In this document: in pieces, positions 1-8,892 of the stretch
Layout: every line of letters starts with the position of its first letter
Position numbering within the stretch: the first letter of the stretch is position 1
NCBI RefSeq assembly: GCF_000425485.1
Contig: NZ_AUDN01000025.1
Location: forward strand, 1 to 64,000
Origin: Flavobacterium tegetincola DSM 22377
GTDB lineage: Bacteria > Bacteroidota > Bacteroidia > Flavobacteriales > Flavobacteriaceae
Direction: 5' to 3'
DNA length: 64,000 nucleotides
Translations under genes and position numbers: made by a program
Notes under the pieces: model-generated
Told to the model about the DNA's origin: nothing
What the model saw: only the letters and a program-made list of their open reading frames with translations
The model's database searches: none

Positions 1-368
1 GACGTAGCAGAGGAAATCCGAATCTGATACAACGTTCCGTTATCTCCAGCAATAGATTGCTTAGTGAAAAATCGAAGTTGTCCGTTTGCCGGAATCGTTG
101 TGGATGGCGAAATCAACCAATCTTGAGAGGTGTTTCCCGATCCAATCTCCTCGCGGTTCATGTACGCTGATTTAGTACCATTAACCACAACTGCTGCTGC
201 TGATTGAATGGTCCAACTGTTGGCCGTTCCAACTCCATTGTCCGTAACGAGCCATCCCGTGGGAAAGCCGTTAGGTACTGTCGTACCGGTTTCAAAGTCC
301 TGCGGGAACTGAGAATACCCTACGGTACAATACAAAATAGTGAGTAATAAAAGTGTAATTTTCTTCAT
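1..368 (-). CDS. Secreted choice-of-anchor J domain protein, 5' part only
   Basis: The gene starts at an ATG whose complement is at 366-368 and runs off the left edge, so only about 122 residues are visible. The protein opens with MKK, a hydrophobic core (ITLLLLTILYCTVG) and a cleavage-like YSQ, a typical flavobacterial signal peptide. It continues FPQDFETGTTVPNGFPTGW, then GTANSWTI, YMNREEIGSG and a SQDWLISP motif. This order (DFE, P.GW, W.I, DWLISP) matches the cleaved-adhesin/choice-of-anchor J fold found in T9SS-secreted surface proteins of this phylum. The C-terminus that would carry a sorting domain is outside the window, so export by T9SS is inferred. Confidence 0.7.
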   Translation of the reverse strand, partial: MKKITLLLLTILYCTVGYSQFPQDFETGTTVPNGFPTGWLVTDNGVGTANSWTIQSAAAVVVNGTKSAYMNREEIGSGNTSQDWLISPSTTIPANGQLRFFTKQSIAGDNGTLYQIRISSAT

Positions 369-557
369 GAAATGAAAAATTTATAGGTTGTTTGATAATA
401 GTTATCCCATAGTACGGGATTCCAAATTTAACAAATTTTAAGACTATTAAGACAAAAAACCACTATTTAACTAATTAATGCTCAATTGTTATAATAGAAC
501 TTTGCTTACATTTCAAGGTATATCAAAATTTGAAATGTTTTCTCAAACAAGATTTAC

Positions 558-565
558 TACCTTTG
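558..565 (+). promoter_or_regulatory. Bacteroidota -7 box upstream of lpxH
   Basis: TACCTTTG fits the TAnnTTTG -7 consensus used by the housekeeping sigma factor of Bacteroidota and sits 16 bases before the ATG at 582. A TTTG lies at 529-532, 25 bases upstream, a little farther than the usual spacing for the -33 element. Confidence 0.5.
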
Positions 566-581
566 AATTTTTAAAAACAAA

Positions 582-1340
582 ATGCAAACATCGCTTTCAA
601 AAAAAATATATTTCGCCTCTGACCAACATTTTGGTGCACCAACAGCAGAATTAAGTTTTCCTAGAGAACAAAAGTTCGTAAGATGGCTTGATGAAGTTAA
701 GCAAGATGCCGAAGCAATTTTCCTTTTAGGCGATTTATTTGATTTTTGGTTTGAATATAAAACCGTTGTACCCAAAGGTTTTGTTCGGGTTTTAGGAAAA
801 TTAGCCGAAATTCGCGACAGTGGAATTCCTATTTATTTTTTTGTAGGAAATCACGATTTATGGATGGCTGATTATTTTGAAAAAGAACTGAATATTCCAA
901 CTTTCCGAGACAACAAAGAGTTTACTTTTGGAAATAAAACTTTTCTAATTGGTCATGGCGACGGAAAAGGTCCTGGCGACAAAGGTTATAAACGAATGAA
1001 AAAAGTTTTTACCGCCCCATTTTCAAAATGGCTTTACCGTTGGCTGCATCCGGATATTGGAATGAAATTAGCCCAATATTTATCCGTAAAAAATAAATTA
1101 ATTTCAGGAAATGAAGATGTAATTTATCTTGGAGAAGACAATGAATGGCTGGTTTTATACGCCAAAAGAAAACTCGAAACCAAACATTACAATTATTTTG
1201 TTTTTGGACACCGTCATCTTCCGATGATTCTTGATTTAGGTCAAAATTCTGAATATGTGAATTTAGGCGATTGGATTGGTTACTTTACCTACGGCGTTTT
1301 CGATGGAGAAAAATTTGAATTGAAAGAATTTATAAATTAA
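582..1340 (+). CDS. lpxH: UDP-2,3-diacylglucosamine hydrolase (LpxH-type)
   Basis: This 252-residue metallophosphoesterase has the calcineurin-like motif series in order: SDQHFG near residue 14, GDLFDFW near 48, GNHD near 89, HGDG near 124 and FGHRH near 205. DFWFEYK after the second motif and the HRHLP block are typical of LpxH, which hydrolyses UDP-2,3-diacylglucosamine to lipid X in lipid A synthesis at the inner membrane surface. In the second motif the sequence is GDLFDFW, as in LpxH, not the GD..D of general nucleotidases. The length matches the family. The 3' end overlaps the convergent downstream gene by 4 bp. Function rests on motif recognition; a related UDP-sugar pyrophosphatase role cannot be excluded. 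Confidence 0.85.
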   Translation: MQTSLSKKIYFASDQHFGAPTAELSFPREQKFVRWLDEVKQDAEAIFLLGDLFDFWFEYKTVVPKGFVRVLGKLAEIRDSGIPIYFFVGNHDLWMADYFEKELNIPTFRDNKEFTFGNKTFLIGHGDGKGPGDKGYKRMKKVFTAPFSKWLYRWLHPDIGMKLAQYLSVKNKLISGNEDVIYLGEDNEWLVLYAKRKLETKHYNYFVFGHRHLPMILDLGQNSEYVNLGDWIGYFTYGVFDGEKFELKEFIN

Positions 1341-1693
1341 TTTCTTCCTGCTCCAAAAATGTAGTGTTGTACTTTTATTTTAAAAATAGTTCCACCTACC
1401 AAATCCTCAATCCCTTCTAATTCTTCAATGGAAACTGCCAAATCAATCTGTTTTGCAGGTGTTTGTAACAAGAAACGATTGCATTTATTTTTTAATTTGC
1501 AATCTTCACAACAAATTGTTCGTGACTGACTTTCAGAAATCAGAAAGGCAAATTTTTCCAACTCTGAAAACGTCAAATTAAATCCTGTTTCTTTAAAAAC
1601 CAATTGAATTTTATCCGTTTGTGCAGCCTCTTTTTGGTTCCAATAAAAGGCCATTCCAAAATCATTTCCGTAAATCTGTGTCGTTATACTCAT
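1337..1693 (-). CDS. Conserved hypothetical protein with a four-cysteine cluster
   Basis: A 118-residue soluble protein with no signal peptide. Its most visible feature is the block CCEDCKLKNKC at about residues 61-71, four cysteines with metal-ligand spacing, followed by a strand-rich C-terminus (DLVGGTIFKIKVQHYIFGAG). I recall similar short proteins from many Flavobacteriia, with no experimental role. The gene is convergent with lpxH and separated by 59 bp from recJ, also on the minus strand, so it may be co-transcribed with recJ. Zinc or iron-sulfur binding is an inference from the cysteine spacing alone. Confidence 0.7.
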   Translation of the reverse strand: MSITTQIYGNDFGMAFYWNQKEAAQTDKIQLVFKETGFNLTFSELEKFAFLISESQSRTICCEDCKLKNKCNRFLLQTPAKQIDLAVSIEELEGIEDLVGGTIFKIKVQHYIFGAGRN

Positions 1694-1752
1694 TTCCTAT
1701 TCTTTGGAAACAAATATAATTTAATTATTTATATTAATTCTAAATAAAAAAG

Positions 1753-3453
1753 TTAAAGTTGACTTTCTTGAAGGTCTTTTAAATTCAACTGAAGCGTAGT
1801 TTTGCCATTCCATTCGTTTTCATCTATGCTGTAAATAATGTCAATCCGTTTTCGATTTACTACCGAACTGTACTTTTTCCCCAATCCAAAACCAATTGCC
1901 GCCAATCCCATCGAATTGTTTTGCTTTACAAAAAGTTTTAAATGCTCGTCATTTAAACCCATTGATTTTCCATAACCTGTGTCAAAAACCATTTTTGCAA
2001 CAAATACAGGATGCATATTTTGAGGTCCAAAAGGCTCAAATTGTTTTAAAATTCGAATCGTTTTTTCATCAATATCGGTGAAATTTAGTTCCATATCAAT
2101 ATTGATTTGAGGTTCGCGTTGTTCTTCTAAAATGGTTCTTTTAACTTCATTTTCAAAAGCATTTTTGAACTTCTCATAATTTTCCTCAGCCAAAGTCATT
2201 CCGGCTGCATACATGTGACCGCCGAATTGTTCCAAATGTTCTGAACACGCTTCCAAAGCGTTATAAACATCAAAACCAAAAACAGAACGTGCCGAAGCTG
2301 CCAATTTATCGCCACTTTTAGTAAAAACCAAAGTGGGTCTATAATAGGTTTCTATCAACCGAGAAGCCACAATTCCAATCACACCTTTGTGCCAATTTTC
2401 TTGATAAACAACTGTTGAAAATTTATCTTTTTCTTGATTTTCAATAATTTGATTAAGCGCTTCAACGGTAATTTGCTTGTCTAATTCCTTTCGTTCCGAA
2501 TTATATAGTTCAATTTCACGGGCAAATTCTGTGGCTTGATCAAAATCAAATTCTGATAACAATTCAACCGCATGATTGCCGTGTTTTATTCGTCCAGCCG
2601 CATTAATTCTTGGTGCAATTATAAAAACCACATCCGTAATGGTCAACACTTCTTTTTTAACTTGATGAATTAATGCTTTAATTCCAGGTCGTGGATTAGA
2701 GTTGATGACTTCCAATCCGAATTTTGCTAAAATCCGATTTTCACCCGTCATCGGAACGATATCTGCAGCAATTGCAGTTGCCACTAAATCCAAGTATTCA
2801 ACCAAATCTTCCGTAGTTTGCGAACGATTCAGACCCAAAGCTTGAATTAATTTAAAACCAATTCCACAACCACATAATTCGTCGTAAGGATATTCACAGT
2901 CAGTACGTTTTGGGTCTAAAACAGCAACCGCATCAGGAATCGTTTCGCCCGGACGGTGGTGATCACAAATGATAAAATCAATGTTTTTTTCTTTGGCGTA
3001 AGCCACATGATTAATCGATTTAATTCCGCAATCTAAAGCAATAATCAGCGAAATGGAATTATCATCTGCATAATCAATTCCTTTAAAAGAAACGCCGTAA
3101 CCTTCCAAATAACGGTCTGGAATGTAAGTGGTGACATTTGGATAAATGGTTTTTAAATATGAAGCAACTAATGAAACTGCCGTAGTTCCATCGACATCAT
3201 AATCACCAAAAACCATAATATTTTCGCCAGAAATAATGGCTTTTTCAATCCGTTGAACCGCTGTATCCATATCTTTCATTAAATACGGGTCGTGTAAATC
3301 CGCTAAAGTGGGACGGAAAAAAAGTCGGGCTTCTTCGAAAGTTTCGATACCACGGGAAACTAAAAGTTCGGCGACAATTTCATCTACTTTAAGTTGGCTT
3401 TGCAGTGCTTGTACTTTATGTTGTTCTGGCTTCGATTTTAAATTCCATCTCAT
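1753..3453 (-). CDS. recJ: Single-stranded-DNA-specific exonuclease RecJ
   Basis: A 566-residue DHH-family exonuclease that degrades single-stranded DNA 5' to 3' in recombination and mismatch repair. Visible motifs: FGDYDVDGTTAVS near residue 81 (metal-binding motif I), ALDCGIK near 139, ICDHHRPGE near 161 (the DHH triad), and the DHHA1 segment with SARSVFGFDVYNAL and EQFGGHMYAAGMTL around 395-430. The OB-like C-terminal domain follows (EPFGPQNMHPVF). The length agrees with bacterial RecJ, and all core catalytic residues are present. The AT-rich region upstream (3454-3550) separates it from the minus-strand ATPase gene. Confidence 0.95.
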   Translation of the reverse strand: MRWNLKSKPEQHKVQALQSQLKVDEIVAELLVSRGIETFEEARLFFRPTLADLHDPYLMKDMDTAVQRIEKAIISGENIMVFGDYDVDGTTAVSLVASYLKTIYPNVTTYIPDRYLEGYGVSFKGIDYADDNSISLIIALDCGIKSINHVAYAKEKNIDFIICDHHRPGETIPDAVAVLDPKRTDCEYPYDELCGCGIGFKLIQALGLNRSQTTEDLVEYLDLVATAIAADIVPMTGENRILAKFGLEVINSNPRPGIKALIHQVKKEVLTITDVVFIIAPRINAAGRIKHGNHAVELLSEFDFDQATEFAREIELYNSERKELDKQITVEALNQIIENQEKDKFSTVVYQENWHKGVIGIVASRLIETYYRPTLVFTKSGDKLAASARSVFGFDVYNALEACSEHLEQFGGHMYAAGMTLAEENYEKFKNAFENEVKRTILEEQREPQINIDMELNFTDIDEKTIRILKQFEPFGPQNMHPVFVAKMVFDTGYGKSMGLNDEHLKLFVKQNNSMGLAAIGFGLGKKYSSVVNRKRIDIIYSIDENEWNGKTTLQLNLKDLQESQL

Positions 3454-3550
3454 CTTTAATAGGTATAAAAAATTGCTAATTTTAGTTTTACGGCTAATAA
3501 CTGAATTACAAATGTATAAAGTTTATCATTACAATTGACGAAATTTGAAT

Positions 3551-4741
3551 TTAGTACATAAATCCAAACAGCCACACAGGAATGGCATTTCCAAAACCAA
3601 TTTCTATATTATCTTTTGCCACAAAGGCATTTTCAAGAGTTGCAATTTGCTTTTTCGACTTCCCTTTACCTCCAATTTCGAAGGAATATTTATTATTAAT
3701 AATGAAATCCGTCTTTTCAGACAAATTAATTTCGTGTACATCTTTAAACTGATTCAAAAAGAACGTTTCTCTTACATTGCCGATATTAATGTTGTCTTTT
3801 GCCAGAACATACATTAAGTTAGTATTGTTTAAAAACAATTTTTCAGGCTTTGTAAGCACCCCAATTCCTGAAGCATCTTTATATAATTCATTAACCAATC
3901 CCGCCCGACTCAAAATTTTAATCGCTTGAATTAATGTGTTTCTTGACACTCCAATTTTCTCACTTAATTTAGTAACATTTGGCGTAAAAGGTGCACTACT
4001 TGCAATTGAAACTAACAGCTTTTTAAGCTTTACCAATGTTTCATAGTTCAAATCTTCCACCGCGTTGATGTCAATTTCTATTATCAAATTGATGGTATTT
4101 AATAATTTTTGATTGTAGTTTTCTTCACTTTCAATAAAGTACGGATAAGCTCCAATTTTTAAATATTTTCCAAAATGAGCAATGGGTTTAATCTTTTGTA
4201 AAATTTCCGTAGCAATTTGATTGTGACTATTTAAAATTTCATCAAAGGAATAGACGGGAAATTCTATGGAAGTATCTAATAGTATGAATTCCCTAAAAGA
4301 GAGTTCTTTTAAATTATAAGAAACGGCTCGTCTGCTTAAATCGGATTCTCCCTTATAAATTTCGAGCATTGATGAGGAAGTAAATATAATTTGCAAACTG
4401 GGAAAGTTATCATAAATCAACTTGATTTCTCTCGACCAATTGGGATATTTATGAACCTCATCTAAAAGCAAGTGCTTTCCGCCATTATTTGAAAATTCTT
4501 TTGCTAATGCATATAGTTTAAAGTCGTAGAAATAAATATGGTCTAAACTAACATACAAACTTTTAGCTGTTTCTAATTTTAATTTTGAAATCTGAAGTAA
4601 AAGCGTTGTCTTTCCCGAGCCTCTCGCTCCTTTTATGGCAATAAGTCTGTTTTCAAAACCGATTTCATTTATTAAATACCGCTGAAAATGAGTAGATACA
4701 TTTGCAACTTTTTGCTGAAATTCAAATATAAGCTCTTCCAT
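3551..4741 (-). CDS. AAA ATPase with DUF4143-type C-terminus
   Basis: A 396-residue P-loop ATPase of the AAA_14/DUF4143 architecture. The Walker A motif is GARGSGKTTLL near residue 39, Walker B is HLLLDEVHKYP near 92, and a sensor-like IIFTSSSMLEI follows near 120. The C-terminal half holds a winged-helix-like segment (LSEKIGVSRNTLIQAIKILSRAGLV, about 265-290) and ends in a nuclease-like fold region with DFIINNKYSFEIGGKGKSKKQI near 345-365. Such ATPases are common and often duplicated in Bacteroidota; their role is unknown, with DNA-associated or mobile functions suggested by the fold. It stands alone, with AT-rich gaps on both sides. Confidence 0.85.
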   Translation of the reverse strand: MEELIFEFQQKVANVSTHFQRYLINEIGFENRLIAIKGARGSGKTTLLLQISKLKLETAKSLYVSLDHIYFYDFKLYALAKEFSNNGGKHLLLDEVHKYPNWSREIKLIYDNFPSLQIIFTSSSMLEIYKGESDLSRRAVSYNLKELSFREFILLDTSIEFPVYSFDEILNSHNQIATEILQKIKPIAHFGKYLKIGAYPYFIESEENYNQKLLNTINLIIEIDINAVEDLNYETLVKLKKLLVSIASSAPFTPNVTKLSEKIGVSRNTLIQAIKILSRAGLVNELYKDASGIGVLTKPEKLFLNNTNLMYVLAKDNINIGNVRETFFLNQFKDVHEINLSEKTDFIINNKYSFEIGGKGKSKKQIATLENAFVAKDNIEIGFGNAIPVWLFGFMY

Positions 4742-4905
4742 ATTTTAAATATTAAAATACAAACTTACAAAATTGTTAATCGCGAACAACAAGAATTAGT
4801 ATTTATTGTTAACCGAAGACAACGATTAAGGCTTTTAATTGCTTTTACAAAATAGCAATTTATTTGAATTCAAAATTTGTTACACTGATATACAACCGAA
4901 TTTAT

Positions 4906-5256
4906 TTAGAGCTGTATTTTACTCAAAGCTTCATTCTCAAAATGAATTCCATCCCAACCATATTCCATGAAATTACGGATATTTTGGTGGTCTGTTCCTT
5001 CTGGGTTTTGCAAAACATCTTCAAAATAGTAACATCCAAAGCAGCTTAAAGTTTGCAACTTATCCAACTGATACAATTTAGCGAACGCGAAAATGGTACA
5101 AAAACCGTTATTTTCCTTTGCTTTATTGAGTTGATTTCCATTTGAAAAAGTTGTTGGAGTAAACGAATAATTAGCATTAACAACAGCAATAGTTTCTTGA
5201 AACGAAATACTTTTCGCATCCGATTTCAACTTATTTATAAACTCTGAAATACTCAT
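4906..5256 (-). CDS. HopJ type III effector family protein
   Basis: A 116-residue cytosolic protein matching the small HopJ family: NANYSFTPTTFSNG at about 27-40, NGFCTIFAFAKLYQLDK near 50, and the hallmark CFGCYYFEDVLQNPEGTDHQNIRNFM near 72-98. Despite the name, derived from a Pseudomonas syringae effector, family members occur widely in free-living bacteria without type III secretion, and none is seen here. The gene ends 2 bp upstream of the OsmC-like gene and probably shares a transcript with it and rsmI. Its function is not known. Confidence 0.8.
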   Translation of the reverse strand: MSISEFINKLKSDAKSISFQETIAVVNANYSFTPTTFSNGNQLNKAKENNGFCTIFAFAKLYQLDKLQTLSCFGCYYFEDVLQNPEGTDHQNIRNFMEYGWDGIHFENEALSKIQL

Positions 5257-5258
5257 AA

Positions 5259-5681
5259 TTACGAAGTCAAGTAATTTATGTTAATCTCAATTTTTGCAAA
5301 CTGACGAAACATAGTCATCACGCCACAATATTTTTCTGTAGATAATTTGACTATTTTTTCAAGCTTATCTTTATCTAGGTTTGCACCAAAAAAATTATAA
5401 GTTACCCGAAAAGTGTGATAGGTTTGCACTTCTTCATCAGTCAAATCGCCTTCTGCATCAATGGTAAAGGTATCGATTTCAGCACGCATTTTTCCAACCA
5501 AATTAGCGATATCCATTGCCGAACATCCTGCAAGGGAATTCAACATCAATGCCTTTGGTCGCAATCCTGAATCAGAACCGCCTTGTTCCTTTGCCGCGTC
5601 AATTGTAATTGTTCCACCCGGATTTGTGCTTTCAAAAGCCAATCCGCCTAACCATTTTGTATGAGATTTTGTTGTATTCAT
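5259..5681 (-). CDS. OsmC family protein
   Basis: A 140-residue protein of the OsmC/Ohr fold, a family of cysteine-based peroxidases that reduce organic hydroperoxides. The conserved cysteine after the central helix is seen in SLAGCSAMDIANL near residue 50, and the second conserved cysteine in EKYCGVMTMFRQFAKIEI near 117. The N-terminus (GGLAFESTNPGGTITID) resembles the YhfA-like branch. It is 2 bp from hopJ-like and 7 bp from rsmI on the same strand, so an operon is likely. Peroxidase activity is inferred from the family; some OsmC-like proteins have other roles. Confidence 0.85.
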   Translation of the reverse strand: MNTTKSHTKWLGGLAFESTNPGGTITIDAAKEQGGSDSGLRPKALMLNSLAGCSAMDIANLVGKMRAEIDTFTIDAEGDLTDEEVQTYHTFRVTYNFFGANLDKDKLEKIVKLSTEKYCGVMTMFRQFAKIEININYLTS

Positions 5682-5688
5682 TCAATTT

Positions 5689-6366
5689 TTATTTAGTTAT
5701 TTTCCCTCCAACCACTACCACAATTTCCCCTTTCGGAGCTTTTGCTTCAAAATGTGTCAAGACTTCTCTAACTGTTCCACGAACATTTTCTTCATGAAGT
5801 TTAGACAATTCTCTAGAAACGCAAATTGGTCGGTCTTCGCCAAAATAAGTTATAAATTCAGCTAATGTTTTCAATAATTTATGTGGCGAAACATAAATAA
5901 TCATTGTTCGAACTTCTTCTGCTAAAATCAAATAACGCGTTTGACGTCCTTTTTTCTCTGGCAAAAATCCTTCAAATGTAAAACGGTCGTTCGGCAACCC
6001 ACTGTTTACTAAAGCTGGAACAAAAGCCGTTGCACCAGGCAAACATTCTACTTCCACACCTTGTTCCACACAAGCTCGCGTAAGTAAAAATCCAGGGTCA
6101 GAAATTGCTGGAGTTCCCGCATCAGAAATTAAAGCAATCGTTTCACCACTTTTCAATCGGGCGATTAAACTGTCAATGGTTTTGTGCTCGTTATGCATGT
6201 GGTGGCTGTACATGTGAGTGCCAATCTCGTAATGCTTGAGCAACTTTCCGCTGGTTCGTGTGTCTTCAGCCAAAATCAAATCAGCTTCTTTCAAAACACG
6301 AATCGCTCTGAAAGTCATGTCTTCTAGATTTCCAATTGGCGTTGGAACGATGAATAATTTACCCAT
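5689..6366 (-). CDS. rsmI: 16S rRNA (cytidine(1402)-2'-O)-methyltransferase
   Basis: RsmI uses S-adenosylmethionine to 2'-O-methylate C1402 of 16S rRNA in the P site. The 225-residue protein has the tetrapyrrole-methylase-like fold: VPTPIGNLEDMTFRAIRVL at the N-terminus, LAEDTRTSGKLLKHY near 33, ALISDAGTPAISDPG near 79 and PGATAFVPALVNSGLPNDRF near 112. The C-terminal RsmI-specific HTH found in longer proteobacterial forms is absent, as is usual for shorter Bacteroidota members. The next gene upstream ends at 6367, directly adjacent, which suggests translational coupling. Confidence 0.93.
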   Translation of the reverse strand: MGKLFIVPTPIGNLEDMTFRAIRVLKEADLILAEDTRTSGKLLKHYEIGTHMYSHHMHNEHKTIDSLIARLKSGETIALISDAGTPAISDPGFLLTRACVEQGVEVECLPGATAFVPALVNSGLPNDRFTFEGFLPEKKGRQTRYLILAEEVRTMIIYVSPHKLLKTLAEFITYFGEDRPICVSRELSKLHEENVRGTVREVLTHFEAKAPKGEIVVVVGGKITK

Positions 6367-7413
6367 TTATGAAAACTTTTTTTCAATAATTTCCATAAAA
6401 CGAGCTGCATATTCCTCTTTGCCAGTCCAATTATTGTAGTCTGGTTTTACCATATCTTCAATAAATTCTTGTGCTTCTCCAAAATTAGCATACGTACTCA
6501 ATTGAGAAAGAACGCGATTCATATCTTCATTACTTCCACCAAAAAGATGTTTTTCAAAACCAATTCTATCATTCAAACCAATGTTGATGGTTTTGGATAA
6601 ACTATCATTCAAAGAAACACTTTTTGGTTCGTGATGGTCAATAACAAATTGCGTTTTCTTGGTTTCCACTACTTCCACTTTAGTCACCGTTTCTTTTTCA
6701 TCAGCATCCACTTGCGTAGTTGTCGTCTCGTTAGAATACGATTGTTCTGCTCTAACAAAAATTGGCTCCACGTGACCTTCAGTTAAAAAATCTTCAAGCG
6801 TAATTTGTTTAGGCAAAACAATTTCAGCAACTTCCTCTTGTGAAATTTCAAATAATGGTGCAAATTCAATTTCTGGTTCGTCTACTATTGCTTCTTCAAC
6901 CACATCTTCTGATTCATCTACTTCTGATTCCTCTTCTACATCTTCTTCAATTACTTCAGCCGCGTGTTCCACAATTTCCTCTTGAAACACAACTGGCTCT
7001 TCCTCTTCAACAGTTGCAGCAGTTTGCGATTCATCTTCCTCTACAGTTTCTAAAACTTCTTCATCAGCACTTGCTTCCAATGGTACATCAACCACGTCAA
7101 TAGTTGGTTCTGTTATCACTTCTTCTTCAGCTTTAGTCTCTTCCTTTTGCACTTCCTCTTGAGCATTTTCCGCTAAAGTATCCACTTCTGCATTTTCTTC
7201 CGCTTCGTAAATCGCTTCCACTTCTTTTTCAGCATTTGCATAACCTATAGTTGGTTTTACCTCGCTAAAATTTTCTTCTACAAAACGCAAAACAGAAATT
7301 TTTTCATACAATTTCAACGTTTCTTGTTGCAGTTGTGCCAATTCTGATTTATTTTTAATTTTCAAAATCCGGTGTGCAATACTGATTAATTCAGATTCTA
7401 ACTTTCTTTTCAT
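6367..7413 (-). CDS. Conserved acidic hypothetical protein
   Basis: A 348-residue cytosolic protein with three visible zones. Residues 1-55 are a helical, mixed-charge segment (LISIAHRILKIKNKSELAQL). Residues about 60-240 are strongly acidic and low complexity, made of Glu/Val/Ala runs. Residues about 255-348 are a conserved globular end with SLNDSLSKTINIGLNDRIGFEKHLFGG and TYANFGEAQEFIEDMV. I recall this layout from Flavobacteriia next to rsmI, without a known role. The acidic middle creates a long Leu/Pro-rich open frame on the other strand, which is not a gene. The start ATG at 7411-7413 is divergent from tdk. Confidence 0.8.
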   Translation of the reverse strand: MKRKLESELISIAHRILKIKNKSELAQLQQETLKLYEKISVLRFVEENFSEVKPTIGYANAEKEVEAIYEAEENAEVDTLAENAQEEVQKEETKAEEEVITEPTIDVVDVPLEASADEEVLETVEEDESQTAATVEEEEPVVFQEEIVEHAAEVIEEDVEEESEVDESEDVVEEAIVDEPEIEFAPLFEISQEEVAEIVLPKQITLEDFLTEGHVEPIFVRAEQSYSNETTTTQVDADEKETVTKVEVVETKKTQFVIDHHEPKSVSLNDSLSKTINIGLNDRIGFEKHLFGGSNEDMNRVLSQLSTYANFGEAQEFIEDMVKPDYNNWTGKEEYAARFMEIIEKKFS

Positions 7414-7622
7414 AGCTGTAGAATTATAATAAGTTCAATGATATTTTTTTTGGAAACTACTATTCTCAAAAAGTTTATTTCCCAAATCAAGCTTCTAAAA
7501 CTCGGATTTGCAAAAAATTTTCTACTTTTGACAACTTCGATGTAAAAGTAAAAAATATATGTCGGTTTGGCTTCGCAAAGAAGTAAAAAAAACGAATCCT
7601 TTTTAAGGTAGAAAAATACACT

Positions 7623-8204
7623 ATGTTTCTCGAAAATACAGTAAATCATAAAGAACAATTTGGCTGGATTGAAGTAATTTGCGGTTCGATGTTTTCCGGC
7701 AAAACCGAGGAACTCATCCGTAGATTGAAGCGTGCTCAATTTGCTAAGCAAAAGGTCGAAATCTTCAAACCTGCAGTTGACACAAGGTATCACGACGAAA
7801 TGGTCGTTTCGCACGACAGTAATGAAATTCGTTCCACACCCGTTCCTGCCGCTGCAAATATTCGCCTTTTAGCACAAGGTTGCGATGTAGTTGGAATTGA
7901 CGAAGCCCAGTTTTTCGACGATGAAATCATTTCCGTTTGCAACGACCTCGCCAATTCAGGAATTCGCGTAATAGTGGCCGGTTTAGACATGGATTTTAAA
8001 GGAAACCCTTTTGGCCCAATGCCTGCTTTAATGGCAACTGCCGAATATGTGACTAAAGTTCACGCCGTTTGTACCCGAACCGGAAATCTTGCCAATTACA
8101 GTTTCCGAAAAAATGACAGCGACAAACTCGTTATGCTTGGCGAAACCGAAGAATACGAGCCTTTGAGTCGTGCAGCTTATTTTCATGCAATGAAGAAAGA
8201 GTAG
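7623..8204 (+). CDS. tdk: Thymidine kinase, TK1-like
   Basis: Salvage enzyme that phosphorylates thymidine with ATP. The 193-residue protein has the P-loop [19 protein letters not shown] at about 20-38, the Walker B/lid [10 protein letters not shown] near 96, [15 protein letters not shown] near 122 and the lasso segment ending YEPLSR near 182. Typical TK1-like enzymes carry two CxxC zinc pairs in the lasso. Here the region reads [22 protein letters not shown], with one cysteine, so the structural zinc site appears lost; I have seen the same in other Flavobacteriia. The gene is divergent from the acidic protein gene. Confidence 0.93.
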   Translation: MFLENTVNHKEQFGWIEVICGSMFSGKTEELIRRLKRAQFAKQKVEIFKPAVDTRYHDEMVVSHDSNEIRSTPVPAAANIRLLAQGCDVVGIDEAQFFDDEIISVCNDLANSGIRVIVAGLDMDFKGNPFGPMPALMATAEYVTKVHAVCTRTGNLANYSFRKNDSDKLVMLGETEEYEPLSRAAYFHAMKKE

Positions 8205-8547
8205 TCAGTGATCCGTTTTTTTAGTATTCAGTCTTTTAAAAGTTATAGGTTATAGTTAAAAATTGGTATTTCAAAAATCAGTATTCCTAATTTAGCATCC
8301 AAATTTGTCACTCCGTAGGAGTCTATTATTTCCACCGACTTAAATTGATTTCAAATTTACTTTCGGAGCCAATCACTTGCGAATTTTTTAATTCATATTC
8401 CCGCTTTCCTTCCTTCCCGATAAAAATCGGGATTCCCTCCAATCGGGGCTAAATTCAATCTCTAGGCTTCTTTTAATCTTTCTAAAAACGCTTAGACTAA
8501 ACTCTAATGCAGTTTAAAATTCCATCAGAGTTCCACCACATTTTATG
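8205..8547. other. Intergenic region with one small inverted repeat
   Basis: No open frame of note. The only structure seen is a 7 bp-arm inverted repeat, TCCCGAT...ATCGGGA, at 8415-8432, within a pyrimidine-rich stretch. Similar CCCGAT/ATCGGG hairpins recur elsewhere in the window (22752-22770 and the palindromic GATAGCTATC at 37408-37417) and are probably genome-wide intergenic repeats. Confidence 0.45.
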
Positions 8548-8555
8548 TATATTTG
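8548..8555 (+). promoter_or_regulatory. -7 box of the DUF6364-like gene
   Basis: TATATTTG fits the TAnnTTTG consensus and lies 19 bases before the ATG at 8575. Because it lies downstream of the alternative in-frame ATG at 8545, it supports 8575 as the true start. Confidence 0.5.
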
Positions 8556-8574
8556 TATCTATATTTTCAATATT

Positions 8575-8832
8575 ATGGAAAACATTTTTACTTTAAAAAT
8601 TGACAAAAAGCTTTTAAAAAAGGCCAATGAATACGCTAAAAACAATAAAAAAACTCTTTCTGAAATTATTGAAAGCTATTTAAGATTAGTTGTTCTAGGA
8701 GAAAAGAATGTATCCACAGAAGAAATTATTATTTCGGATTTTGTTAAAAGTCTTTCTGTAAAAACAAATCTTTCAACTGATTTCGACTATAAAAAAGAGT
8801 ATCAAAATCATCTCATCGAAAAATATAAGTGA
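8575..8832 (+). CDS. DUF6364-like antitoxin-type protein, orphan
   Basis: An 85-residue protein beginning MENIFTLKIDKKLLKKANEYAKNNK, then TLSEIIESYLRLV. The strand-helix-helix pattern at the N-terminus resembles ribbon-helix-helix antitoxins of the DUF6364/VapB-like type that pair with PIN-domain toxins. The C-terminal part (TDFDYKKEYQNHLIEKY) is the usual toxin-binding tail. The start is placed at 8575, not at the in-frame ATG at 8545, because of the promoter box between them. No PIN or other toxin gene follows: the next gene is murF-alr. It is therefore an orphan, possibly a remnant of a toxin-antitoxin module. Confidence 0.7.
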   Translation: MENIFTLKIDKKLLKKANEYAKNNKKTLSEIIESYLRLVVLGEKNVSTEEIIISDFVKSLSVKTNLSTDFDYKKEYQNHLIEKYK

Positions 8833-8892
8833 TTTACCATTTGTAAACAGGAAACTAACCGAATTTCTCTCATCCATTAACAAAAAATAATT

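Noticed and set aside
6840..7103. Leucine/proline-rich open frame on the plus strand
   Set aside because: It is the reverse of the Glu/Val-rich low-complexity part of the acidic protein gene and has no start-region signals.
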